From Campylobacteraceae bacterium (GTDB lineage: Bacteria > Campylobacterota > Campylobacteria > Campylobacterales > Sulfurovaceae), in contig JALVXO010000176.1 in assembly GCA_027022775.1 (NCBI GenBank), forward strand, positions 1-9,121: a stretch of DNA of 9,121 bases, in the 5' to 3' direction. Every line of letters begins with the position of its first letter. Position 1 is the first letter of the stretch. Shown here in pieces: positions 1 through 6,227 of the stretch. Both the position numbers and the translations under genes were made by a program. A model generated the notes under the pieces. It was not told the origin of the DNA, did not search any database, and was given only the letters and a program-made list of their open reading frames with translations.

Positions 1-1558
1 GCCCGCGGTTTGGCTCTATATAGTAACCGCTCTCTAAATTGTCGATTTCATTAAATCTGTAAAGATATTTGCCTTTAAACATCTGCTCTTTAGAGCTTGC
101 TTTGTAACTTCCTTCAAAATCAAACTTCTGCCAGGAGCCCTCTTTATAAACAGAAAACTCTTCTGGAGTGTCTAAATCTATATCGAGCCTCATAACAGGG
201 CGGTATATTGCTTTATCTGAACATCCGCGCCCCATGCTTACAGCTGCGGTTCTAAAAGAGCCGTCTTTATAAAAGAAAAATCTGTTTTGGTAGCGGTAAT
301 TGCACGCCATAGGCCATTTTGGGTTTCTGAAATCTTGAATTATGCTAAAACCGACAGTTTTGTTATTTTCAACAATATCTTTAACTTGCGGACCGTTAAA
401 AGCAAGCACAGCCGAAGTGGAAAACATCGGGCACCCCATAGCGTCGTTATACCCAAATGTGTATTCATTATTTTCGCCTTTTACAAACTCCACCTGCCGC
501 CCTTCTATTACTGTAGGGGAGGAGGTATCCAGTTTATCTGCGCCGTAACCTTTATACGCTACATGCCAATCGACCACTTTAAGCGATTTTGCAACTTTAT
601 GCCCTTTAAATTTGATATCTCTAATTTCCAGACCGTCAGAGCCGGTTAAATGGTAAACCATGCTCCACCCGTCTTTTTGAAGTTTTGTATCTTTCTGGCA
701 AAAGTTTTTAACAATGTAGCGGTTTTCCAACTCTCTCTCATCTATGCAGGCAGGGGTGTATGTTTTGCCCAGCCCTGCCCATTTTGCAGCAACAAGTTTA
801 AGTTTTGTCAAATCAACAATTGCCCATAATGCTCTTTGTTTCTCGTGCTGCGGAAATGTCGGGGCGACACAGAGATGGTTTTTCTCTTCGCAGGGTGAAT
901 TTTCAAAATTGGTGCGCACATTTGGCATAGATATTTCGTTTGGTGTCGGAGTGTGCCCTAAATCTTTGATAATTTGGCTGTTTTTAAGTGCAATCGCTTT
1001 GGCTATGTTTGTCAGGCGCACGCTGATATCGGGCTGCATATTGGGATAATTTTTAACTGCTAAAACTTTTCTTTTTTTTACATCTACAATTGCCCTTTTT
1101 GTGCTGTTTAAAACAAAATTATACTTCTCTACCGCGTAACAGATTGACTCTTTGCACTCTTTTTTTGTTTTTTCATCCAGCATCGAAACCGAAACGGGCA
1201 CGGCGCGCATTATATCATTATGCAAAATTTTGCCCTCTATTTTTGTATCGCTTAAAAACTCTTTATTCTTTAATGCCAAATCTTGGGCGATTTTGCCATT
1301 ATCATCCAGTTCGCTGCTATCTAGCGGAAGAACTGTTTTTCCCTCTTTGTAAAGCTCTTGGAGCTCTTTTAAGTAATCTTTCACCTCTTTAATGTTTTCA
1401 TATCCGCTGCCGATGTCTGGAATGATTATTTTTTGGTCTTTAGTGATGTAATGGTTTTTTTGAGTCTCTGTTTTGGACTGTTTTTTTAAATATAAAAAGC
1501 TTATTGCCGCAACTCCTGCAGCTAAAAGAGCCAGTGCAGCTTTATACTCATTTTTCAA
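1..1558 (-). CDS. Divergent copper-amine-oxidase-like membrane-anchored protein (3' end outside window)
   Basis: One uninterrupted reading frame covers 519 codons and leaves the window at its left edge, so the C-terminus is missing. The only usable start is TTG at 1556-1558, preceded by AAAGGG at a 6-base spacing; an in-frame stop lies just upstream. Residues about 5-24 form one hydrophobic segment (signal anchor or signal peptide), so the rest should be periplasmic. The remainder follows the order of copper amine oxidases: L-W-A-I-V-D-L near 244-250, D-G-L-E-I-R-D, F-V-K-G at 358-361, M-G-C-P, then N-Y-R-Y at 420-423 followed by F-F-F-Y-K-D-G, and R-L-D at 457-459. The N-Y-[DE]-Y tyrosine is the topaquinone precursor in that family. 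The His-x-His copper pair expected just before R-L-D is absent here, and the catalytic Asp of F-D-x-G aligns with Val. It may be a pseudoenzyme. The family call is by eye from motif order. It is the last visible gene of an overlapping operon. Confidence 0.6.
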   Translation of the reverse strand, partial: MKNEYKAALALLAAGVAAISFLYLKKQSKTETQKNHYITKDQKIIIPDIGSGYENIKEVKDYLKELQELYKEGKTVLPLDSSELDDNGKIAQDLALKNKEFLSDTKIEGKILHNDIMRAVPVSVSMLDEKTKKECKESICYAVEKYNFVLNSTKRAIVDVKKRKVLAVKNYPNMQPDISVRLTNIAKAIALKNSQIIKDLGHTPTPNEISMPNVRTNFENSPCEEKNHLCVAPTFPQHEKQRALWAIVDLTKLKLVAAKWAGLGKTYTPACIDERELENRYIVKNFCQKDTKLQKDGWSMVYHLTGSDGLEIRDIKFKGHKVAKSLKVVDWHVAYKGYGADKLDTSSPTVIEGRQVEFVKGENNEYTFGYNDAMGCPMFSTSAVLAFNGPQVKDIVENNKTVGFSIIQDFRNPKWPMACNYRYQNRFFFYKDGSFRTAAVSMGRGCSDKAIYRPVMRLDIDLDTPEEFSVYKEGSWQKFDFEGSYKASSKEQMFKGKYLYRFNEIDNLESGYYIEPNRG

Positions 1559-2462
1559 AATTTACCCTTTTTACATTAAAGCTTGATTTTTTTAAGTAAT
1601 ATATTACACTCTTATCGCCTAAAAAATGCAGGGCTCCGAATGCAAAAAGATATTTTTTATTTCGGTTTTTACTAACTTTCTCAATTATTCTTTTTGCCAT
1701 TTTTTTATTTCTTTCATAAAGCAGGGCATTTAAGTAGCGTTTTTTTATCTCCTCTTTTAAACCGGAACTGTCTAAACTCTCATTGAGCAGTTTTAAAAGA
1801 GAGTTGCCGTCTCCGCTTAAGTAGTATTTTATCAGTTCAATATCGGCATCGGGATGTTTTTTGTTATAATCTAAAGCAGCTTTTAATATCTTTATGCTCT
1901 CTTTGGGGTTAAAAAGCTCAAACAGTTTTATCTGCTCTTCAACCAGTTCAATTCCGCCGGTTTTTTTGCCCAAAGATTTGGCATAATTGTAAATCTGTTC
2001 ATCGATAGGTTTAATATCCGGATAGTACATTTCATACTTTAGCGCATCAAGCCCTATTACGATTGCCATAATTTTATATTTGTTAAAAATTGATGCATTC
2101 AGCAAGGGGTTAATATTGCGCAGATAATTATCCAAATCGGTATAAAGTTTTGGCGGCAAGATATCTTTTATGGTTTTATTGTCATCTCTTGTCATTGCCT
2201 GTAAAACGGCGAATTTGGCAAATATGTTAAGCGGAATTTCTGTATAAACCTCATCAACCTCTTTTATAAGAGGTTTGACATTTTTCACTGTTAAATCGGC
2301 AGCCGGGTGTTTTAGGTGCATTGTTCCAAAAAGGTAAAATTTTATATTCTCTTTTTGCACTTCCCACAAAAACAGTTTTTGGTTTTGTGTAACTTGGGGC
2401 GTGGTTTGAATTTTACCAAACAGAGCGGCTAAAACCAGGGAGAAAATCAGTAAAATTCTCAT
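1548..2462 (-). CDS. TraB/GumN family protein, exported
   Basis: The 304-residue protein begins with a hydrophobic signal sequence (about residues 1-17) and then shows the landmarks of the TraB/GumN/PrgY family: F-G-T-M-H at 45-49, an acidic E-V-Y-T-E-I-P-L stretch with Glu75, R-N-K-K-M near 251-255, and F-G-A-L-H at 275-279. The paired G-x-x-H motifs and the conserved Glu are the proposed metal-binding residues; the family includes Tiki proteases in animals. The substrate of bacterial members is generally unknown, so no specific reaction can be assigned. Length is typical for GumN-type members. The start ATG overlaps the stop of the M15 peptidase gene by four bases (ATGA), and its own 3' end overlaps the amine-oxidase-like gene, so all three are probably translated from one message in the cell envelope context. 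Confidence 0.82.
   Translation of the reverse strand: MRILLIFSLVLAALFGKIQTTPQVTQNQKLFLWEVQKENIKFYLFGTMHLKHPAADLTVKNVKPLIKEVDEVYTEIPLNIFAKFAVLQAMTRDDNKTIKDILPPKLYTDLDNYLRNINPLLNASIFNKYKIMAIVIGLDALKYEMYYPDIKPIDEQIYNYAKSLGKKTGGIELVEEQIKLFELFNPKESIKILKAALDYNKKHPDADIELIKYYLSGDGNSLLKLLNESLDSSGLKEEIKKRYLNALLYERNKKMAKRIIEKVSKNRNKKYLFAFGALHFLGDKSVIYYLKKSSFNVKRVNFEK
1565..1570 (-). promoter_or_regulatory. Ribosome binding site deciding the TTG start of the amine-oxidase-like gene
   Basis: On the minus strand AAAGGG lies 6 bases before TTG and inside the last codons of the TraB/GumN gene. The nearby ATG at 1549-1551 is in another frame and stops after nine codons, so TTG is the supported start. The resulting 11-base overlap with the upstream gene suggests translational coupling. 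Confidence 0.6.
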
Positions 2463-3178
2463 TTTAACAGCTCCGGTCTGTATTCAAAATGCATTGTGTC
2501 GTAGTGGTACCACTTGCCGCCCCAGATAAAGCCGTGGCGTTCAAAAATCTCTACAATCTCTTTTGGAATTTGGTTGCGGTATCTGTATGCCCCTTTGCTC
2601 CAGCGCCAATATGCAGAATATTTTACATTTATATCAATTGCCGCCCCGAAAGAGTGAACGCTTAAGCGCTTTGTACCTGCGATATAGCGCCATTTGAAAG
2701 TTCCGCCAATTGGATAGAGATATTTTCGATAAGATGGCGGAAGGGTTTTTAAATCTCTGTAAACACCCTTTAATGCATCGGCAACTCCGTTTTTGGCGGT
2801 CACTTTTATGCTTTGCCCAAACCACGGTATATTGACTAAATTGGTTTTAACTTCTAAAGGGGAGTGCCCATAAAGCTCTTTAAAGAGCGGTTCAAACCGT
2901 ATTCTGCCTGGATCGTAGTTTTTTGGCAGAGAGCCTGTCTGCCCTTTTGGGTAGGCGAATTTAAACATATCTTCGATATCTGGACTGTTTAAAAGCTGGC
3001 TGAATGTTTTCTTTTTCCCGTCATCATAAATAAAACTTTTACCGTTTTTTAAAATAATGCGGTTATTTTGGCATTTTAAAATAGTTTCAGGGTAGCTTTT
3101 TACAAGTTTTTGAGCATTTATATCACAAGAGGGGTATAAAGAGAGGGGTGTAAATGCTATAATTAAAAGTTTTTTCAT
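2459..3178 (-). CDS. M15 family peptidase, D-alanyl-D-alanine carboxypeptidase-like
   Basis: The 239-residue protein has a short Sec-type signal sequence (about residues 1-16; the P-S-C that follows is not a good lipobox), so it should act in the periplasm. The C-terminal third is a clear M15 zinc peptidase domain of the VanY/M15C type: S-V-H-S-F-G-A-A-I-D-I-N places His175 and Asp182, and G-G-K-W-Y-H-Y-D-T-M-H-F-E places Asp227 and His230. These correspond to the zinc ligands (His, Asp, His) and an acidic catalytic residue. The N-terminal 110 residues are not recognised. Known relatives trim peptide stems of peptidoglycan (D,D- or L,D-bonds); the exact bond cut here cannot be told. Start choice is firm: AAGGAG sits six bases upstream of ATG. 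It heads an overlapping operon with its own promoter at 3226-3234. Confidence 0.85.
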   Translation of the reverse strand: MKKLLIIAFTPLSLYPSCDINAQKLVKSYPETILKCQNNRIILKNGKSFIYDDGKKKTFSQLLNSPDIEDMFKFAYPKGQTGSLPKNYDPGRIRFEPLFKELYGHSPLEVKTNLVNIPWFGQSIKVTAKNGVADALKGVYRDLKTLPPSYRKYLYPIGGTFKWRYIAGTKRLSVHSFGAAIDINVKYSAYWRWSKGAYRYRNQIPKEIVEIFERHGFIWGGKWYHYDTMHFEYRPELLK

Positions 3179-3195
3179 AATTCTCCTTAATGATA

Positions 3196-3210
3196 CCCGG
3201 CGGTGCCGGG
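3196..3210 (-). other. GC-rich hairpin in the leader of the M15 operon
   Basis: CCCGGC (3196-3201) and GCCGGG (3205-3210) form a perfect 6-bp stem with a three-base loop. This is unusually GC-rich for this region. It lies between the extended -10 box and the ribosome site of the M15 gene, with no U-run on either side. It could protect the 5' end of the message, modulate translation, or mark the end of the upstream CAP transcript. Confidence 0.5.
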
Positions 3211-3225
3211 CTGAAAATTAACTTA

Positions 3226-3234
3226 ATTATAGCA
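3226..3234 (-). promoter_or_regulatory. Extended -10 promoter of the M15/TraB/amine-oxidase-like operon
   Basis: The minus strand reads TGCTATAAT here, a perfect extended -10 element. The predicted start of transcription is near 3218-3220, giving a leader of about 40 bases that contains the 3196-3210 hairpin. No TTGACA-like -35 box is seen at the expected distance, which is normal for extended -10 promoters and for Campylobacterota. Confidence 0.6.
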
Positions 3235-3253
3235 TAAACTTATAAATAAACCG

Positions 3254-3862
3254 TTACTCCTGTTTCTGCCCTAAATCCAGAGTTATGTAAGTAGTTTTTC
3301 CATCTTCGCTGGTTGACTGGTACATTCCAAAATCTGTAATTTTAGAATCCATTAAGTTGGAACAGTGGCCGTCTGTGCTGCTTATCCAGCTCTCTACCGC
3401 ATGAATCCAGGCATCTTTGCTTACTCCCAAAGAGTTGCGCTCATAATAGATATTTTCAGAATATTTTGCCCCTTTAAAGCCGTGGTTTCTCATTCTGTCA
3501 TAAGAGTGGGTGCCGTCGCTTCCGGTGTGGCTGAAATTATCGGTTTTTAGCATATCATCACTGTGCTCTTTTGCTGCAGCAACAAGTTTTGGATTGCTGT
3601 CTATTTCCGGTGAAGGGCCGCTTTTCATTTCGTCATCGACACACTGAATGTCAAGGCTTCTGACATAATTTAATAAAACTTCATACTGAACATTTATCGG
3701 ATCGTTTCTGTCAAATCCGCCGACTCTGCCTTTATCTATAGCTTCAATCAAATTTACTTTAGGCGCTTTTTTTAAATTTAAATCTTTTAGAAGCTGTTCC
3801 ATATCGCATCCGCTCATAAAAATCGCACTTAATGCTATTGTTATAAAACTTAACTTTTTCAT
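3254..3862 (-). CDS. CAP-domain (SCP/PR-1-like) lipoprotein
   Basis: I chose the ATG at 3860-3862, which gives 202 residues. GGGAG lies 8 bases before it, whereas the in-frame ATG 15 bases further upstream overlaps that ribosome site. Residues 1-18 are a lipoprotein signal with Cys19 (F-M-S-G-C). From about residue 55 the protein is a CAP domain of the bacterial YkwD type: the N-terminal helix, H-S-D-D-M-L, F-S-H-T-G with His112, S-E-N-I with Glu136, W-I-S-S and G-H-C-S-N with His166, then F-G-M-Y. The His/Glu cavity residues are thus present. Bacterial CAP proteins are secreted or surface proteins whose biochemical role is mostly unknown, so no reaction is assigned. Asp at +2 of the mature lipoprotein is, in enterobacteria, an inner-membrane retention signal; whether that holds here is unknown. 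It has its own promoter. Confidence 0.87.
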   Translation of the reverse strand: MKKLSFITIALSAIFMSGCDMEQLLKDLNLKKAPKVNLIEAIDKGRVGGFDRNDPINVQYEVLLNYVRSLDIQCVDDEMKSGPSPEIDSNPKLVAAAKEHSDDMLKTDNFSHTGSDGTHSYDRMRNHGFKGAKYSENIYYERNSLGVSKDAWIHAVESWISSTDGHCSNLMDSKITDFGMYQSTSEDGKTTYITLDLGQKQE

Positions 3863-3870
3863 TGTAAATA

Positions 3871-3875
3871 CTCCC
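3871..3875 (-). promoter_or_regulatory. Ribosome binding site deciding the CAP lipoprotein start
   Basis: GGGAG on the minus strand is 8 bases from the MKKLSF start. The alternative upstream ATG at 3875-3877 overlaps this site and has no ribosome site of its own. Confidence 0.6.
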
Positions 3876-3885
3876 ATTTTTTGAT

Positions 3886-3891
3886 ATTATA
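3886..3891 (-). promoter_or_regulatory. -10 box of the CAP lipoprotein gene
   Basis: A perfect TATAAT is read on the minus strand, about 10 bases upstream of the ribosome site, which predicts a short leader of roughly 17 bases. No clear -35 box is visible; the upstream DNA is A/T-rich with phased A/T runs, as is usual for sigma-70 promoters in Campylobacterota. Confidence 0.5.
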
Positions 3892-3942
3892 CACTAAAAC
3901 AGTATTACATTTTCAATAAACATTTACTTAAATATTTCAAAA

Positions 3943-3964
3943 TTTTACATTTTTTTTACATTTT
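3943..3964. repeat. Perfect 11-bp tandem repeat in a divergent promoter region
   Basis: TTTTACATTTT occurs twice back to back (3943-3953 and 3954-3964), and a near copy (TATTACATTTT) is at 3903-3913. It sits between the CAP gene promoter and the LHPP operon promoter. The 11-bp period places both copies on the same helix face, as in binding sites of OmpR/PhoB-type regulators. In such AT-rich DNA it could also be chance or slippage. Confidence 0.5.
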
Positions 3965-4001
3965 ATGAAAAATTTAAAAAATGATATATTTTTTAAAACT
4001 A

Positions 4002-4030
4002 TTGAATAAAACAGATTTTTTTTGTAAAAT
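4002..4030 (+). promoter_or_regulatory. Sigma-70-type promoter of the LHPP/GH26 operon
   Basis: TTGAAT (4002-4007) and TAAAAT (4025-4030) are separated by exactly 17 bases. The predicted start is near 4037, giving a leader of about 30 bases that ends in the AAGGA ribosome site before the ATG at 4066. This is the best two-box promoter in the window. Confidence 0.6.
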
Positions 4031-4065
4031 TGAAGATAGAAAAAAATTATAAAAAAGGATAAGCT

Positions 4066-4833
4066 ATGAAAATAAAAGGCATTGTTTGTGACATAGGGGG
4101 AGTTTTATATGAAGGAAACAAGCCTGTTAAAGGTGCTGCAGAAGCTATTGCCGAACTTAAAAAAAAGTATAAAATAAGATTTGCAACAAACACTACCCGC
4201 AGGGCGCCATGCACAATAATAAGCAGGCTTGCTAAAATGGGTTTTATGATAAATGAGAATGAACTTTTTACAGCTTTGGAAGCGGCTAAAGAGATAGTAA
4301 AAAGCAAGGGCGGTACAGCTTACGGGCTTTTAACTCAAGATGCTGCAGATTATTTTGCGCCATATTTAAGCAGCAAAGAGAGAGTTGATTTTGTAGTGGT
4401 AGGCGATGCGGCAGAAAATTTTAATTATGCCAGAATGAACCGCGCATTCAGATATCTGCAAGAGGGGGCAAAATTGATAGCGGCGGCAAAAAACAGATAT
4501 TTTAAAGACAGTGACGGCAAACTCTCTTTGGATGCCGGTCCGTTTGTTAAAGCTTTAGAGTTTGCCAGCTTAAAAGAGGCAAAAATAGTGGGCAAGCCGA
4601 GCCGGGAGTTTTATGAACTGGTAGTAAACTCTATGGGAATAAAACCGCAAGAGGCGGTAATGGTGGGAGATGATATAGAGAGCGATATTGAAGGGGCGCA
4701 AAAAGCCGGTATGAAAGCGGTGCTTGTTAGAACCGGCAAATATAAGCCCAGCGATTTAGATAAACCGATATATCCTGATGAGGTGATTGCATCAATTGCC
4801 GATTTGCCAAAAGTTTTGGAAAAATTGATATGA
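4066..4833 (+). CDS. LHPP-type HAD-IIA phosphatase (phospholysine/phosphohistidine/PPi phosphatase-like)
   Basis: The 255-residue cytosolic protein is a complete HAD-IIA (NagD-like) phosphatase. Motif I is C-D-I-G-G-V-L-Y with nucleophile Asp9; motif II is A-T-N-T-T (Thr41/Thr43); motif III Lys177 in V-G-K-P-S; motif IV is G-D-D-I-E-S-D (Asp202, Asp203, Asp207). The second Asp of the usual DxD is Gly11. Animal LHPP has D-I-S-G-V-L at the same place, and other stretches also match LHPP from memory: L-D-A-G-P-F-V-K-A-L-E, V-R-T-G-K-Y-K-P-S-D, and the M-N-R-A-F region. LHPP hydrolyses phosphohistidine, phospholysine and pyrophosphate-type P-N/P-O-P bonds; the substrate here is inferred only. AAGGA precedes the start. 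It overlaps the next gene by ATGA. A generic NagD/pyridoxal-phosphatase-like role is the alternative. Confidence 0.85.
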   Translation: MKIKGIVCDIGGVLYEGNKPVKGAAEAIAELKKKYKIRFATNTTRRAPCTIISRLAKMGFMINENELFTALEAAKEIVKSKGGTAYGLLTQDAADYFAPYLSSKERVDFVVVGDAAENFNYARMNRAFRYLQEGAKLIAAAKNRYFKDSDGKLSLDAGPFVKALEFASLKEAKIVGKPSREFYELVVNSMGIKPQEAVMVGDDIESDIEGAQKAGMKAVLVRTGKYKPSDLDKPIYPDEVIASIADLPKVLEKLI

Positions 4834-5912
4834 AAAAGCTGATATATTTAAGTGCTGTTTTGCCTTTTTTAATATCTTGCGGCGGAGGCGGCACAGATGC
4901 AGAAAAGGAGTTAAAAAGCTATAAGCTAAAACCTTTAAAAGATAAAATATACTTTGGGGCATTTTGCGATTTTGGCGGAACAGAAGATAAGGTTTCACTT
5001 GCAAAAATAGAAGAGTTTGAGAAATTGGCAAATAAAAAAATTGCCTGGGCGGTTTTTTCAAATAATTGGTATAACGGAATTAAATATCCTAAAAAAAGTA
5101 TAGAAACCATATATAGAAGCGGTGCGGCAGCATATGTAAGGTTTATGCCGCGCTCAAATGAGAGCGAAGGGGAGCCGGAAAAGTTTTTTACTTTGCAAAA
5201 AATTATAGACGGCAAATTTGACAATGAGTTAAAAGAGTGGGCAAAAGCTGCTAAAAATGCAAATATTCCTATTTTAGCAGATTTTGCGGTGGAGCCAAAC
5301 GGCAACTGGTTTGGATGGAGCGGTGTTTTTAACGGCGGAGGCAGAAAGGATGGGTACGGCGATAAAAATTATCCTGACGGTCCGGAGCGCTACAGAGACG
5401 CATACCGGCATATTATAGATATTTTCAGAAGCGAAGGTGTTAAAAATGTCACCTGGTTTTTCCATTTTAATTATCAATCTTTCCCCAATAAAGAGTGGAA
5501 CAGCCCAAAATATTACTATCCTGGAGATAATTACATAGACTGGGTAGGATTTAGCTTATACGGCGCGCAGCAGAGCAGTGAAGAGTGGGATGATTTGAAA
5601 TTTTCAACCCAGTTTAACAGCGGTTTAAAAAATTTGCAGGATTTGCATACAAAAAAACCGGTTGCGCTGCTTGAATTTGGCGTTACCGACAATCATCCGC
5701 AAGGAAGCAAAGCTTTGTGGTACAAAGATGCTTTTGATACCATTTTAAACAACCGTTTTGTAAAATTTAAAGCGGTTTCTATCTGGCATGAAAACTGGGA
5801 AAATGAAGATGGCACACAGAGCCTTTTGCGGATAGACTCTTCAAAAGAGAGTTTAAAAGAGTTTAGAAAACAGATATCCAATCCGGTATTTTCTGCAAAA
5901 ACAGAGTTTTAA
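4830..5912 (+). CDS. GH26-like (beta-mannanase clan A fold) glycoside hydrolase lipoprotein
   Basis: The 360-residue protein starts with a lipoprotein signal, L-I-S-C at 14-17, followed by a Gly run, so the mature protein is lipid-anchored and probably outer-membrane. The rest resembles a TIM-barrel glycosidase of family GH26: V-E-P-N-G-N-W-F-G-W around Glu155 matches the acid/base segment, D-Y/I-D-W-V-G-F-S-L-Y-G near residues 235-245 is the usual strand pattern, and L-L-E-F-G-V-T around Glu282 matches the nucleophile segment. The two glutamates lie 127 residues apart, within the range for the family. The residue before the acid/base is Val instead of the common His. Known relatives cut mannans or mixed glucans, and some are linked to exopolysaccharide export; substrate here is unknown. 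Its ATG overlaps the LHPP stop, so the two are co-translated; a functional link is not evident. Confidence 0.7.
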   Translation: MKKLIYLSAVLPFLISCGGGGTDAEKELKSYKLKPLKDKIYFGAFCDFGGTEDKVSLAKIEEFEKLANKKIAWAVFSNNWYNGIKYPKKSIETIYRSGAAAYVRFMPRSNESEGEPEKFFTLQKIIDGKFDNELKEWAKAAKNANIPILADFAVEPNGNWFGWSGVFNGGGRKDGYGDKNYPDGPERYRDAYRHIIDIFRSEGVKNVTWFFHFNYQSFPNKEWNSPKYYYPGDNYIDWVGFSLYGAQQSSEEWDDLKFSTQFNSGLKNLQDLHTKKPVALLEFGVTDNHPQGSKALWYKDAFDTILNNRFVKFKAVSIWHENWENEDGTQSLLRIDSSKESLKEFRKQISNPVFSAKTEF

Positions 5913-5929
5913 AAGTCTGTTTTGCGGAA
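5891..5929. terminator. Hairpin shared by two converging transcripts
   Basis: TTCTGCAAAAACAGA (5891-5905) pairs with TCTGTTTTGCGGAA (5916-5929) with one bulged A and one G-T pair, giving about a 14-bp stem. The 10-base loop GTTTTAAAAG contains the stop codon of the GH26-like gene. It ends one base before the stop codon of the small lipoprotein gene on the other strand. Flanking DNA is T-rich on both sides but has no clean U-run, so it is a plausible bidirectional terminator, not a textbook one. Confidence 0.55.
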
Positions 5930-6211
5930 CTATTTTGAAATTTTTACAATTTCAATAAGCGGCGGAAGTGTTGGTGAATTTGAATTTTTAATAATTTTAG
6001 CCTCTATCTTTACAGTTTGGTTTTGAGGCAGGTTAAACCTTTTTGCATTTATAATTTTATACAGTTTTGCGGTTTTTTTATCTTTTATTACATAGTAAGT
6101 GTGCGGTTCGGAACCTTTTAGGGAAACTTTTCCTTCAACAGTAATATTGCTGCCGTTTGTACAGCCTGTTACAGCCAGTGCTAATAAAAAAGCTTTTATG
6201 TTTTTTTTCAT
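5930..6211 (-). CDS. Small lipoprotein of unknown function
   Basis: I chose the ATG at 6209-6211 (93 residues) because GGAG lies 6 bases before it; longer versions starting at 6238 or nearby would overlap the PPK2 gene and lack a ribosome site in the right place. Residues 1-16 are a lipoprotein signal and A-V-T-G-C ends at Cys17. The mature 77 residues alternate short hydrophobic strands with charged turns (V-E-G-K-V, T-Y-Y-V-I-K-D, V-K-I-E-A-K-I, I-E-I-V-K-I), which suggests a small all-beta, possibly OB-like domain. I do not recognise the family. It follows PPK2 by 16 bases on the same strand and probably shares its message. Its stop abuts the converging hairpin. Confidence 0.7.
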   Translation of the reverse strand: MKKNIKAFLLALAVTGCTNGSNITVEGKVSLKGSEPHTYYVIKDKKTAKLYKIINAKRFNLPQNQTVKIEAKIIKNSNSPTLPPLIEIVKISK

Positions 6212-6227
6212 TTTAATCTCCATAGCG

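Noticed and set aside
287..1392. Several plus-strand open frames of 66-120 codons
   Set aside because: They lie inside the continuous minus-strand amine-oxidase-like frame, lack ribosome sites and give proteins with unlikely composition (Cys/Phe/Ser-rich), as expected for shadows.
3863..3877. CAP lipoprotein starting five residues earlier
   Set aside because: That ATG overlaps the ribosome site of the downstream ATG, and a lipoprotein signal normally begins at MKK.
4792..5477. Minus-strand open frames opposite the GH26-like gene
   Set aside because: They are antisense to a gene with recognisable catalytic motifs, have no ribosome sites and no family resemblance.
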